64,000 nt of DNA, taken from the NCBI GenBank assembly GCA_963575745.1, contig CAUYUJ010014557.1, positions 3,515 through 67,514 of the forward strand, given 5' to 3'. The translations under genes were made by a program, and so were the position numbers. The stretch's first letter is position 1, and every line of letters starts with the position of its first letter. The notes under the pieces were generated by a model. The model did no database searches. It was not told where the DNA came from and saw nothing but the letters and a program-made list of their open reading frames with translations. Origin of the DNA: Prorocentrum cordatum. Taxonomy: Eukaryota; Sar; Dinophyceae; Prorocentrales; Prorocentraceae. Positions 40,691 through 50,650 of the stretch are shown piece by piece.

Positions 40691-41335
40691 TCCCGCCCCT
40701 CCTTCTCCCTCCTCCCTCCTCCTCCTCCCTCCTCCCTTCTCCCTCCTCCCTCCTCCCTCCCCCCTCCTTCATCCTCCCTCATCCCTCTTCCCGCCTCCCA
40801 CCTCCATCCTCTCTCCCTCCCTTCCCTCCTCTTCCTCCTGCACCTTACCAGGGCGCAGGAGGGAGGAGGAGGAGGAGGAGGAGGAGGAGGAGGAGGAGAG
40901 GAGGAGGAGGAAGGAGAGGAAGAGGAAGAGAGGGAGAGAAGGTGGAGGGGGAGGAGGAGAGGAGGGGGAGGAGGAAGACGACAGAGGGGGAGCGGGGCAG
41001 GAGGCGGCCACCCCGTGTGCTACCCCCCCTCCTCCCCCTCCTTCCTCCTCCTCCCGCCTCACTCCTCCTCCCTCCTCACTTCCTCCTCCTCCTCCTCCTC
41101 CTCCTCCTCCTCCTCCTCCTCCTCCCCTCCTCCTCCTCCTCCTCCTCCTCCTCCGCCTCCTCCTCCCTCCTCCTCTCCTCCTCCTCCTCCTCCTCCTCTC
41201 TCCTCCTCCTCCTCCTCCTCCTCCTCCTCCTCCTCCTCCTCTCCTCCTCCTCCTCCTCCTCTCTCCTCCTCCTCCTCCCCGTCCTCCCTCCCTTCGCTTC
41301 CTTCCTCCCTTCCTTCCCCTTCCTCCCTCCCCCTT
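40685..41335. repeat. TCC, GGA and TCC tracts
   Basis: A pyrimidine run (40685-40845), a purine run (40855-41000) and a long TCC run (41025-41335). The opposed purine and pyrimidine blocks could pair into a large hairpin. Confidence 0.95.
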
Positions 41336-41477
41336 CCAGAGCCGCCCCGACCCCCCCCCACCCACCCTAGACCTCAGTGCGGGAATGATGTCATGATAGG
41401 GCTGGCTCGGGCTGCGCTTCCGGATGTCCAGAGTATCCAGCGGCCTCGCTTCTGCAGCGCCTGCGGAACATCAGGAG

Positions 41478-41523
41478 ACCATGGAGGAGGAGGAGGAGGA
41501 GGAGGAGGAGGAGGAGGAGGAGG

Positions 41524-41613
<90 letters not shown>

Positions 41614-41620
41614 AGGAGGC
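41478..41620. repeat. GGA then (GAGCAG)n tract
   Basis: (GGA)n followed by about 14 copies of GAGCAG/GGAGCA. Confidence 0.95.
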
Positions 41621-41649
41621 ATTGAAATCCAGGAAATCTTGCTCCTCCC

Positions 41650-41800
41650 ATCCCCCCCCGGGAAAGGACGTCCTCGAGGGCGCGCTCTTCCTTCCGGCGG
41701 CCGCCCTCCTCTGCTGCGGCCCGCCGCTCGCGGGCCTGTGCTGGCCGCCGGAGGCAACGGCCGCCGCGCAGGTCCGAGCGGGCAGCCGCCAGCAGCGCCA
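41650..41800 (+). CDS. Possible orphan exon with hydrophobic segment
   Basis: Reads GKDVLEGALFLPAAALLCCG then PPLAGLCWPPEATAAA, which could be a membrane helix. It is bounded by the GAGCAG tract on the left. Family unknown. Confidence 0.25.
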
Positions 41801-41954
41801 GGACACCCACATCGGGGGCTTCAAAGGTCAGGCGATCGCAAACATGGATTAGTGCTAAGGCCTTACGGCCAGTGCCGCCGACCCTGGATACCTCGGCCCT
41901 CGAGGGTGACGGGATGCGTGAGAAGACGTCGGAGGTAAATGAAGACGTTGCGGA

Positions 41955-42020
41955 AGAGGAGGCGGAGGAAAGGAGGAGGAGGAGGAGGAGGAGGAGGAGG
42001 AGGAGGAGGAGGAGGAGGGG
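41955..42020. repeat. GGA tract
   Basis: (GGA)n of about 60 bases. Confidence 0.95.
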
Positions 42021-42027
42021 GGGGAGG

Positions 42028-42222
42028 GCGAGGGCGCAAACATGGATTATTAAGGGGGCGTGGATTAGCGACGGGTCCCGTTTCCATGAAAAATCGCGGG
42101 CTTTAGCCGCCGAACGAGGCGTCACCGGCCGCATTTTGGGGAGGGCACCACCCCCGATCCACGGATTTGGCGACCGCGCGCCTACGTAATCCATGGATCG
42201 CTACTCCATGTTTGCGCGCCCC
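42028..42222. mobile_element. TIR element X (GCGCAAACATGGATTA ends)
   Basis: GGGCGCAAACATGGATTA at the left and TCCATGTTTGCGCGCCCC at the right are inverted. Inner GCGTGGATTAGCGA is matched by ATGGATCGCTACTCC. A partial GCAAACATGGATTAGTGC stands at 41838. The right end merges into element G copy 3. Confidence 0.6.
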
Positions 42223-42371
42223 CGTGGGCCAAGGTGCCCCCAGCTTGTCGCTCAGATTCTGGAGCCCCCGAGGGCCTCTGGGCCTCGTGAGGGTGTGCTC
42301 TGGAGGCCCTTGGGCGCCTCCGCGGAGATCCTGGGGGCACCTCGGGCCAGGGGCACGCCTGGCAACACCCG
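42223..42371 (+). mobile_element. Element G copy 3, left end lost
   Basis: GTGGGCCAAGGTGCCCCCAG at the left and GGCCAGGGGCACGCCTGGCA then ACACC at the right; the outer left TIR is replaced by X. Confidence 0.75.
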
Positions 42372-42497
42372 AGCAGGGAGTAGAGGTGAGGGCGGGATGG
42401 TCCCTAAGGGCTTGACGGCTTTTCGCCCACCGACCTGCGGGGATCGGGCCGAATAAGACAACAAATGCAGATAGATCGAAGCTGATCGAGGCAAATG

Positions 42498-42691
42498 TCG
42501 GGCCGAGCGAAAGGGGGGGATAGGGAAAGGGGGGGGTTCGAAATCTGCTGCATGCAGCTGGTTTCGGCCCCACCGAGGGGCCCATTCCTCGATACATGGG
42601 CGCCTCCGGCGCCGGGAGGCGCCGGGCAAAACAGCTACGTGAGCTGATTCTCAAACCCCCCCTTTGCTATCCCCCCTTTCGCCCGGCCCGA
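42498..42691 (+). mobile_element. Element H copy 2 with exact 5-bp TSD
   Basis: TCGGGCCGAGCGAAAGGGGG to CCCCTTTCGCCCGGCCCGA, TIRs of about 28 bp. AAATG flanks exactly (42493-42497, 42692-42696). Confidence 0.92.
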
Positions 42692-42784
42692 AAATGTGAC
42701 AAATCGAGGTACATCGAAGTAGGACACCCACGTTTAGTGGAGGTCAGGGTGGGATAGGGGTGGGACCTGCACCCTCCGAGCAAC

Positions 42785-42910
42785 AAAACCATCGTATGAG
42801 CATGCATGTTCGGAGCCCCGCGAAGAGTTCTTGGATGGACACCAGGCCCCCCTGGCGGCGCCCCCAGCGCCGCCCCTGGTGCGCTCCGCGCGAGCCTCCG
42901 AAAGTTCTCT
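42785..42910 (+). mobile_element. Element A copy, right arm shortened
   Basis: TTCGGAGCCCCGCGAAGAGT, TTCTTGGATGGAC and the CTGGCGGCGCCCCCAGCGCC hairpin, then CTCCGCGCGAGCCTCCGAAAG. Confidence 0.7.
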
Positions 42911-42954
42911 CAACAGTGCTTGCGCTTCGGGGTTGTGTTCGTTTCTGATGAACT

Positions 42955-43360
42955 GGGCCTGCGCGGCGGTCTGGCGGCTATGTGGCCGCCGTCGCCGCCC
43001 CGTCACCACCTCGTCGCCTCCCGTCGTCTGAGCCTGCGCGGCGGTCTGGCGGATATGTGGTTGCCGTCGCCGCCCCGCCGCCGTCGCGTCGCCGCCCAGC
43101 GTCTGGGTCTGCGCGGCGGTCTGGCGGCTACGTGGCCGCCGTCGCCGCCCCGTCGCCGCCTCGTCGCCGCCCGTCGTCACGGCCTGCGCGGCGGTTTTGC
43201 GACTATGTGGCCGCCGTCGCCGCCTCGTCGCCCCCTCGCCGCCGCCCGTCGTTAGGGCCTGCGCGGCGGTCTGGCGGCTACGTGGCCGCCGTCGCCGCCT
43301 CGTCGCCCCCTCGCCGCCGCCCGTCGTCTGGGCCTGCGCGTCGGGTCGCCGTCGCCGCCC
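42955..43360 (-). repeat. 75-bp minisatellite, about five units, open on both strands
   Basis: GCGCGGCGGT recurs at 42961, 43036, 43111, 43186 and 43261, exactly 75 bases (25 codons) apart. On the minus strand the unit reads RRRRPHSRQTAAQAQTTGG-like, Arg-rich, within a longer open frame. Whether it is translated is unknown. Confidence 0.9.
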
Positions 43361-43384
43361 CATCGTACTGGTTTGTGATGCCTT

Positions 43385-43520
43385 ACATCGATTAACTTTG
43401 ACTTGCTTGCTGTGCATTGCACTGCATTGATTTGCTATGATTTGTCTTGCTTTGCATTGCGTTGCATTGCTTCGCGCTGATGACTTGCATTGCTTCGCAC
43501 TGCTTTGCACCACAGTGATT
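43385..43520 (+). repeat. TTGCATTGC minisatellite
   Basis: 9-11-bp units of TTGCATTGC/TTGCTTTGC variants. Confidence 0.85.
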
Positions 43521-43734
43521 GCACCACCTGGATCGCACCGCATATAGTCCAAGAAGTCAGTGCTTGGGGTCCACGCTGGCTAACCTTTACGTGTATGCCA
43601 TTCTTCAACCCTCGAAGGACACCCGCGGGGAGTGGAGGTCAGGGTGGGATGGGGTAAGATCTGCACTCTCCCCCTGGGGCCCTCCCCCTCTCCCGCTGGG
43701 TGTTCTGCTGCTTCGTTCTGACCCATCGCCCGTC

Positions 43735-43955
43735 CTCCTCCTCTTCCCGCTCCTCCTCCTCCTCCTCCTCCTCCTCCTCCTCCTCCTCCTCCTCCTCCTC
43801 CTCCTCCTCCTCCTCCTCCTCCTCCGCCTCCTCCGCCTCCTCCTCCGCCTCCTCCTTCCTCCTCCCCTCCCCACTCCTCCCTCCTCCTCCTCCTCCTCCT
43901 CCTCCTCCTCCTCCTCCTCCTCCTCCTCCTCCTCCTCCTCCTCCTCCTCCTCCTC

Positions 43956-44052
<97 letters not shown>
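43735..44052. repeat. TCC tract followed by pure (CAT)n
   Basis: (TCC)n to 43955, then about 31 uninterrupted CAT triplets (43957-44050). Confidence 0.97.
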
Positions 44053-44099
44053 GTCCTCGACCGGCTTCGAAGAAGAGCTTCGAAAGAAGCACACGCTGC

Positions 44100-44220
44100 A
44101 TGCACCTCAGATAGTGCTGAAGCTCCGCGCGGGTTTCTTCGACCTGCGCCGGACCCCCCCCTGCGGCGGCGCCCACAGCGTCGCCCCCTGGCGCGCTCCG
44201 CGCCTCCGGAGATCGGGCAG
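44100..44220 (+). mobile_element. Decayed element A
   Basis: GAAGCTCCGCGCGGGTTTCT, GCGGCGGCGCCCACAGCG and CCCTGGCGCGCTCCGCGCC follow A order with substitutions. 44350-45080 shows only GGA-rich patches. Confidence 0.6.
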
Positions 44221-45409
44221 GCAGGCCCGTGGCCGGACCGCCGCCGGGGCCTTCGGGGGCGTTCTGGAGGCGCCCGCGGCGCCCGCTGCATCGGCCAGAC
44301 CCGCGGGCTCCCAGAGATCCCGGGGTAGAGTGAAGACGCTGAGGTAAGGAGCAGTGTGGGTTCGGAAGGGGCCTCCATGTTCCCTGGGTCCCTCCAGGGC
44401 TGTTCCTCCTGCCCTCCTGGGGCACGGAGGCGCTCACAGGGCCAAGAGAGGGGGCTTCGCTCCTGATTTGGCGTTCCTTCTTTCAGCAGCCCGACTGCAT
44501 GACTCCCCGCCGGATGTGTCTTCGTCCTGCACTCGTCGCAGTCGGGGGGGGGCGAGGCCAAAGCAAGACACACAGGACGGCTCAGGGAGGTCCATGGACC
44601 TGCGGTGCCCGAAGAGAGCGTCGAGGAGGAGGACGGGGTGGAGAGGGAGGAGGAGGGAAGGAGGCGGGGGAGGGGAATGTAGTAGGAGAGCCAGGAGGAG
44701 GGGAGGAGGAGAAGGATGAGTGCCGAGACGGAGGCAGGGAGAGGAGGTATCGAGCAAGCTAGGCACGCTTGCGCTATATCTGACATCCTACCCCTCCCAC
44801 CCATCCCTTCCCATTGCGCTGTTTTTCTATACCGACGGGTGCCATCGAAGATTTGAATCCCCAAAGGGACCCCGTTGTGTCATGCGCAATCACAACAGGA
44901 GAGATGCGTACATTGGAGGAGGAGGTGGCAGATGAGCAGGAGGAGGAGCAGGATGAGGAAGGAGGAGCACGAGAAAGAAAAACAGCAGCAGGAGCAGGAG
45001 CTGGAGAGGTGGGAGGAACAGGATGACCAGAGGAAGGTGCGGGAGGGGAAAGTAGCGGGGCGACAACGATGAGCAAGCACTCGGATCCAGAAAAGTGGCC
45101 AACGCTGTGGCGAGAGCGCCACTGTGAACGACGGGAGCAAAGTGCCGATCCTAAAATAAGGCCTACGCTCCACCAGCGGGAGCACCGCTTTGAGGCACTG
45201 GAGACGTTCCGATCGAAAAGACATAGGAAACATCAACTCTTGAAATCCTGCGAGCGACAATCAATACGCGGAGAGGGGCAGGCCACTCCCCGGCCATCGT
45301 CGGGAAAGCGAAAGAATTAGCATTCACAGCGGGTTGTGAAGAGGAGGGGGAGACGGAGAGCCAGAGTAATGCCAACAGTGCCGACGATGCTGGGACACAG
45401 CCTCCCGTC

Positions 45410-45525
45410 CCAAGGCTCCTCCTCCTCTTCCTCCTCCTCCTCCTCCTCCTCCTCCTCCTCCTCCTGCTCCCCATGCCTCCTCCTCCTCCTCCTCCTCCTC
45501 CTCCTCCTCCTCCTCCTCCTCCGTC
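45410..45525. repeat. TCC tract
   Basis: (TCC)n with one TGCTCCCCATGCC interruption. Confidence 0.95.
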
Positions 45526-45538
45526 GAGGGCGAGTCCC

Positions 45539-45775
45539 ACACCGTGGGAACGGCGACCCGAGCCCTACAGACCCCACCGTTCCGTGGCACCTTGGCATCG
45601 CTCGGGCGTGTGCATTTTTCCTGCGGCGAGGACCATCGAGGAGCATCCTTGATCATTTGGCGAAACAACCACGCACGAAACCGAAAAAAACACAGGGAAT
45701 GGACGTCCGAGCGATGGCCAGCACATCGTGGGAACGGCGACCCAAGCCCTAGACCCCATCGTCCCGTGGCACCTC
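45539..45775 (+). repeat. About 53-bp direct repeat around element D
   Basis: CGTGGGAACGGCGACCC, then AGCCCTA, GACCCCA and CGTGGCACC, occurs at 45543-45591 and at 45727-45773 with few mismatches. Element D fills the space between. Confidence 0.85.
45591..45719 (+). mobile_element. Element D copy 4
   Basis: CTTGGCATCGCTCGGGCGTG to GGACGTCCGAGCGATGGCC. GGCAC and AGCAC flank it (4 of 5). Confidence 0.9.
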
Positions 45776-46103
45776 TTGAGCCGGATCGATCTGTGCTGGT
45801 GCCGGGGCCAGGAAGCCCGTGGGTGCACCCAACAAAAAAAAACACGCCCAGACTTTCAGGAGGTGGAGGGCCCAGAACCCCCGTCGTCACGGTTTTGCTC
45901 ACAGCGTCGGCCGCCAGGGGTATCGAGCCCTCCTCAGGGGTCGGCTCTGCATCCCGAGTCGTTGTTTGACGGTCCCAGGGCCAAGCGAGGGCCCCCCCAG
46001 AGGCTCGAAAGTCGCAAAAGTCCTTCCACCGTGCTTTCTGTCGCGACGAGCGCGGGTTTGGCGAGCGAGGGGCGGGAAGAGCGTAGGGGGAAGGTAGGGT
46101 TTG

Positions 46104-46325
46104 GCTGATGATGTTCCAACCTACTTTAGCTTTGATCGCCCAAAAGAATTCCGTGCACCAAGAAAGTACCGAAAATTGAGGGTTTTCACGCGTCGGGCCC
46201 TGGGAGGCGATACTCGTTCGACACTGCTTCGATACTTTTTTGTGTGCTCGAAACTACTTCTGGGATGCGGTCAGCAAGTATGATGGGAACAACAGGGCTT
46301 GGCCCCAGTTTCAAGCAGTGGCGAG
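46104..46325 (+). mobile_element. Repeat O copy 2
   Basis: TGATGTTCCAACCTACTTTA, ATCGCCCAAAAGAATTCC and GGGTTTTCACGCGTCGGGCC in the order of copy 1. Confidence 0.75.
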
Positions 46326-46699
46326 ACGCGCCCTGGCCTACTCACAGGCCCACCAAACAATGTTCTAAGAACCTTCTCTGTGGTTGGCACGAAATGGCTC
46401 CGAAACAGTTCTTGTTGAGACATGCATCGGCCCCACGTTCTGAGAACATCGTTCTTGCGATTAGACGAAGATTCCTTGCGTTCTGGGAACATGTCGTGGT
46501 AGGCCTCCAGGACTGCCAGGACGGTCGGCCCCTGCTCAACCGCCGGCCGCTGGGGACCCCCCTCAGAGGCGACGATGGGGGCGAATAGTCCAGGGGAGAG
46601 CAACGCATGCATTCAGGTGCGCCGACGATCTGTGTCTTCGCAAAGGCTCCCGGGCGAGTGCGTGTAATGCTCGCCCCTGGGCTATTCTCGGGGGCCCCC

Positions 46700-46882
46700 A
46701 AACGGTGCGGTGATTCGGTGGGGATCCGGGGTCACCGCACGGTCTTGGGACTCGGGTCGTTCTCCGAGGACGTCTCGGGCGACAGGGGCCCCCGAGGTCC
46801 CGAGACCGTGCGGTGACGGACCGTGCGGTGAGGTCTTGGGGGCTTTCGAGGTCACCGCACGGTCTGTCACCGCACCGTCGCG
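46700..46882. repeat. Cluster of inverted GACCGTGCGGTGAC motifs
   Basis: GGTCACCGCACGGTC and its complement occur at about 46730, 46805, 46820, 46851 and 46866. Several hairpins are possible. Element C follows at 46895. Confidence 0.85.
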
Positions 46883-46894
46883 GGTCTCCCGATA

Positions 46895-47056
46895 TCAGGA
46901 GGGAAAGAAACATACAGACACAATTAATCGTCGATTCCCCAGAAAATATGGAAAAATATGGGAAGTGGGGGGAAGACAGAAACCCAGAAAATATAGGAAA
47001 ATCTGGGGAATAGTTTTCTTTGTGTGCATTTATTGGTGTGTCCTGGGGCCCCTTCA
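46895..47056 (+). mobile_element. Element C copy 4
   Basis: TCAGGAGGGAAAGAAACATA to GTCCTGGGGCCCCTTCA; flanks CGATA and CAATA (4 of 5). Confidence 0.88.
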
Positions 47057-47061
47057 CAATA

Positions 47062-47278
47062 TTCGCCCCTGCCGTCGCCGCCGGGGGCCCCCCCCCAGGA
47101 GGAGGCCTGGCCGGGCGGGCCGGAGAGCGCCTGGAGGGCCGCCGTCTGCGGCCTGGCGGCGGCGGCGGTGGCCGCGTCGCTGGCCACCGGGAGGGGCGCC
47201 AAGCGCGCGCGGGAGACGAGCTGCTCGTGGCCCCGCGGGCCCCTGGGAGCCGGCCGGGGGCCTGAGGTGGCCCTGCAG
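47062..47278 (+). CDS. Possible orphan exon between elements C and D
   Basis: Reads EEAWPGGPESAWRAAVCGLA then AAAVAASLATGRGAKRARET and SCSWPRGPLGAGRGP, with an Ala-rich hydrophobic stretch like a membrane helix. It is bounded exactly by element C on the left and element D on the right, as expected if both act as introns. No family recognised. Confidence 0.3.
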
Positions 47279-47453
47279 CCTGGCATCGCTCGGACGTGTG
47301 CATTTTTTTTCTCGGCGAGGGTCATCGAGGAGCGGCGTTGATCATTTCGCGAAAAAGCCACGCACGAGACCGAAAGAAACATAGGGAATGGACGTCCGAG
47401 CGATGCCCAGTGGGCCCCTGGGAGCCGGCCGGGGGCCTGAGGGGGCCCCGCAG
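47237..47453 (+). repeat. 42-bp direct repeat around element D
   Basis: GGGCCCCTGGGAGCCGGCCG then GGGGCCTGAGG occurs at 47237-47278 and 47412-47453 with two mismatches. The left copy is the end of a possible exon. Confidence 0.9.
47279..47408 (+). mobile_element. Element D copy 5
   Basis: CCTGGCATCGCTCGGACGTG to GGACGTCCGAGCGATGCCC with the standard body. Confidence 0.9.
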
Positions 47454-48165
47454 TGGCTCTGGGTTCGGGGAGGAGTTCTTGTGGCCCCCCTGTCGGCCTC
47501 CGATTGGGCCGCTTTATAGTTCGGGCCCCGGGATTACCAAAGATGACACCAGATGCACCTCGGGGAGGGGTTCGGGAAGAGTTCTTGTGGCCGAGGGGCC
47601 GCTTTCTAGTTCGGGCCCCAGGATTACCGAAGACGGCGCCAGATGTACCTGAGGGAGGGGTCGGGGGGTCCCTTTGGAGCGGATTGGGCCTCGTCCCCCC
47701 TCCTGGCCGGTTTTCAGGGCCCCTGGGACTTGGAGCCGGCTGGGGGCCTGGGGTGGCACAGGGCTGGACCTAAGCGGTGTGTGGCGATTTCGGGGGCCGT
47801 TTTCGTTTCGATCTCGTTTTGCGGTACAGGCGGATTGGAGACGAGACGAGGGAAAACGAAAACAAAAACGAAGCCGAAAAAAACACCGTTTAGGTTGAGC
47901 CCTGAGGTGGCCCAGCATTGATTCTGGGGAGCAGGAATGGCGGGGGGGGCGAGGTTCAAGGCTCTGGGTTCGGGGGGGAAGTTTTGATTGCCCTTTTCGG
48001 CCTCCGATGGGGCCGCTCCAGGGCCCCAGGATGAGGTACCAGAAGCGGACCCGGGGTGCAAAACCGCGCCCGGTGCGCCTGGGGAGGGGTCGGGGGAGCC
48101 ATTGGGAGCGGATTGGGCTTCGTCCCCCCCTTGGTCGGTTTTCTGGGCCCCCATCCAGTTCAGGC
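47454..48165 (+). repeat. Degenerate 100-200-bp tandem units
   Basis: CTCTGGGTTCGGGG, GGCCTCCGAT then GGGCCGCT, GGGCCCCAGGAT, GGAGGGGTCGGGGG, GGAGCGGATTGGG and CGTCCCCCC-like blocks occur in order two to three times (from 47456, 47573 and 47962). 48165-48390 has no recognised gene. Confidence 0.65.
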
Positions 48166-48394
48166 CCCCAGACGCCTCCCACCTGGGCCGCGACCCCGTG
48201 GGTACGGGGCGCGGTTTCGTGGGCGCCTCGCGCGGAGCGTGTATCCATGCGGCCGCGCACAGCCACAGGACCGGCGCCACGGAATCCAGACCGCGAGGGC
48301 GTGGATTTGGGTACCTTCGCCGCTCGCGGGGTAGTTGCACCTACTCCCAGGAGGGGCGAGCGCCCCTTCGAGGTTCGAGGTTGAAGTTTTTGGA

Positions 48395-48452
48395 GTAGGA
48401 GGAGGAGGAGGAGGAGGAGGCGGAGGAGGCGGAGGAGGCGGAGGAGGACGGG
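48395..48452. repeat. GGA/GGC tract
   Basis: (GGA)n with GGC interruptions. 48455-48900 shows no recognised gene. Confidence 0.9.
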
Positions 48453-48904
48453 TCGCATAAGCCCCTCGTCGCCGCTGCAGGATCCGCTTCTGGGTTGAAC
48501 TCGCCCCACGACTGGTCCGGGGGCAGAGTTTGTCCTTCGAACTCGTGATCGGGGCGTCGCAGCTTCTGCTCCGCGTCGGGCGCTCTCGCGCCACGTTTCA
48601 CGCCCCCAGGGCCCTCGGAGATGGACCCGGCTCGAGCAGTGCCGCTCCAGTCGCACCCGGACGGCTGGTGGCGCGATGGGGTCTGCAGTGATGTCAGCCC
48701 TGGGATTGGGAAGTGAGGACCTCCCCGCGCTCTCTCAGGGCGAGAGGGGCGGGGGAGCGGCGCCCCTGGCGGCGAAAGGTGTATCAAGTTCTTCTCCCTC
48801 GGTGGCGGCGGCGGCGGCGGCGTTTCGGCGCTTCTGCTTCTGCCGCCTGCTATGCTTCGCACGACGTCGAGAGGCGGGGCCCCAACTGTTGCTTTCGGGG
48901 AACA

Positions 48905-49055
48905 AGCATTGACATAAACATATGAGGCGTTCCAAAGAGGGCCTTGCCTTCGAGGATCGAAGGAGTTGTCGTCTCCTCCGCGGCGGGAGGCGGCGGATGG
49001 TCGGCGGAAGTAAAACGAGGCCGCCCCGCTGGCGGAAGCCGGGGGAAGGCGGGGG
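48905..49055 (+). mobile_element. Repeat V copy 3
   Basis: GGGCCTTGCCTTCGAGGATC, then GCGGGAGGCGGCGGATG and GTCGGCGGAAGTAAAACG, as in the right arm at 6770-6915. Confidence 0.6.
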
Positions 49056-49118
49056 AAGTGAAACATGTGCACCCAAGAGATGACAACGTGTTTGGAATCA
49101 AGTTCCGAAGTCGCCCAT

Positions 49119-49119
<1 letters not shown>

Positions 49120-49158
<39 letters not shown>
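49120..49158. repeat. (TA)n microsatellite
   Basis: About 18 TA repeats immediately left of an A element. Confidence 0.98.
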
Positions 49159-49160
<2 letters not shown>

Positions 49161-49161
<1 letters not shown>

Positions 49162-49289
49162 TCTGAGGTCCGCGCGGATTTCTCGGATCGGCGTTGGACT
49201 CCCCTCCCTGGCACCGCCGGGACGCCCCCCAGCGCTGATCCGAGGAACCCGCGCGGGCTTCCGAGTGCTGATGCTTGTATGTCATTGTG
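49161..49289 (+). mobile_element. Element A copy 6
   Basis: Left arm GAGGTCCGCGCGGATTTCTC and GGATCGGCG; right arm GATCCGAGGAACCCGCGCGG. The core hairpin is shortened. Confidence 0.8.
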
Positions 49290-49329
49290 GGTCCCCCTGT
49301 GTTTATATAAGTTTTGGTCCCACATTACA

Positions 49330-49488
49330 CTTAAGTCGGGCCTGTACCTCTACAGGGGGAATGTCCTACAATTGTCAAAAAATAGTCCGGGAACAATTGT
49401 CGGATTATTTGGGAGTAGGTTTGAGCACTTTTTGAGTATTTCCTATTTTTCGTCCAAAATCCGCCTGTAGGGGGACACGCCCGACCTA
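49330..49488 (+). mobile_element. Element B copy 3 with exact 8-bp TSD
   Basis: CTTAAGTCGGGCCTGTACCT to GGGGGACACGCCCGACCTA. ACATTACA flanks both sides (49322-49329, 49489-49496). The AT-richer interior has TATTTGGGAGTAGG and TTGAGTATTT. Confidence 0.92.
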
Positions 49489-49654
49489 ACATTACAGTCG
49501 ACATTGATAGTAAGGGTTAGCGACCCTTCCAGGGGTACCCCATCCACCTTCCCCCTTCGGCCCATCCTGCGCCACTTTCGCTGGCCGCGCCCCGCTCGCA
49601 GACCGTCGGCGTGGCCTCCCGAGGCCCCTGCATCCTCACACGCCAGTCGTTGAC

Positions 49655-50192
49655 AGTACCCATCGGTCGTTGAAAGTAGGTATTTTTGGATTCCCAGATT
49701 CCAATCTACTTTCAGCGCCTTCCTACTTCAAGAGTCGAGTGATTTTCCCTCTTCCCTCCTCTTCAGGAGGAGGGCGGAAACCCAATCTATTTCCAACGCC
49801 TTCCTACTTCATGTTTCTGCCTACTTCTTCCGACCGATGGGTATGTGTTTATGCACTCCCAGATCCCAGTCTGCTTTCGCCGCCTTCCTACTTCAAGGGT
49901 CGAGCGGCTTTCCCCCTACCCTTCTTCTTATTGGAGGCGCGGCCGGAAGCCCACTCAACTTCCAATGCTTTCCTATTTCATTCGGGGGTAAACAAAACCG
50001 CCAACAGTGACACGTCGATTAGTGAATTGTCCGTTTTCGGTTCTCGAGAGGGCGCCGTGGCCGTTATTTTCCAGGCTTGCGCCCGCCAGGTTTGGGCCTC
50101 AGGTCGTTTTCACTAAACCACGTTTTACTAAAGGGGGGTCTGTCCATCCCCGATTCATGTTTCTACCCGCTTCTTCCGACCGACGGGCATCG
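49655..50192 (+). mobile_element. Element J, two copies or a duplicated copy, containing N
   Basis: CATCGGTCGTTGAAAGTAGG is inverted as CTACTTCTTCCGACCGATGG (about 49828). A second related unit runs to CCGCTTCTTCCGACCGACGG at 50188 and is interrupted by N (49982-50153). Repeated CCTACTTCAAG and TTCCCAGATTCCAATCT blocks are shared with 54125-54300. Confidence 0.75.
49982..50153 (+). mobile_element. Element N copy 3, nested in J, exact 5-bp TSD
   Basis: TCGGGGGTAAACAAAACCGC to GTCTGTCCATCCCCGA; TTCAT flanks exactly (49977-49981, 50154-50158). Removing it restores the J sequence. Confidence 0.93.
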
Positions 50193-50209
50193 CGCATCCT
50201 TATGTTCAC

Positions 50210-50408
50210 TGGCGTCGAGCGAGGGGGGGAAGTGAGAAGGGGCGGGCCTTTTCGGAAGGCTCGGAAGTCTCCCAGCCTGCTGAGAAGTTTCCTAAGCCTT
50301 ACCGAAAACACCAAAAACAACTACCAGAAAGCGCGAGGGTTTTGATAAGTTGCGCCGCCTTCTGAGAAGGCCTTCTCCTTTTCATTTCCCCCCTCGCTGG
50401 CCGCCGAG
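50210..50408 (+). mobile_element. Element L copy 3, complete
   Basis: GGCGTCGAGCGAGGGGGGGA at the left is inverted as TTTCCCCCCTCGCTGGCCGC at the right. The interior has AAGGCTCGGAAGTCTCCC, GCTGAGAAGTTTCCTAAGCC and AGAAGGCCTTCTCC. Confidence 0.85.
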
Positions 50409-50467
50409 TAACTTCAGGAGCTCTTTAGTCATTGCCCCCCCATGTTTCTCTCGGCAGGGAATAACTC

Positions 50468-50479
50468 GCCCCTCCTCCT

Positions 50480-50512
<33 letters not shown>

Positions 50513-50650
50513 GCTGCTGCTGCTCCTCCTCCTCCTCCTCCTCCTCCTCCTCCTCCTCCTCCTCCTCCTCCTCCTCCTCCTCCACCTCCTCTTCCTCTTC
50601 CTCCTCCTCCTCCTCCTCCTCCTCCTCCTCCTCCTCCTCGCCCTCCCCCT
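50468..50650. repeat. TCC tract with CTG insert
   Basis: (TCC)n, then GCTCCTGCTCCTG and CTG triplets, then (TCC)n. Confidence 0.95.

Noticed and set aside
42534-42600. tRNA-like GGTTCGAAATC arm
   Set aside because: It is internal to element H, repeats in other H copies, and no cloverleaf can be drawn.
43957-44050. Poly-His or poly-Asp coding tract
   Set aside because: Pure (CAT)n with no protein-like flanks in any frame.
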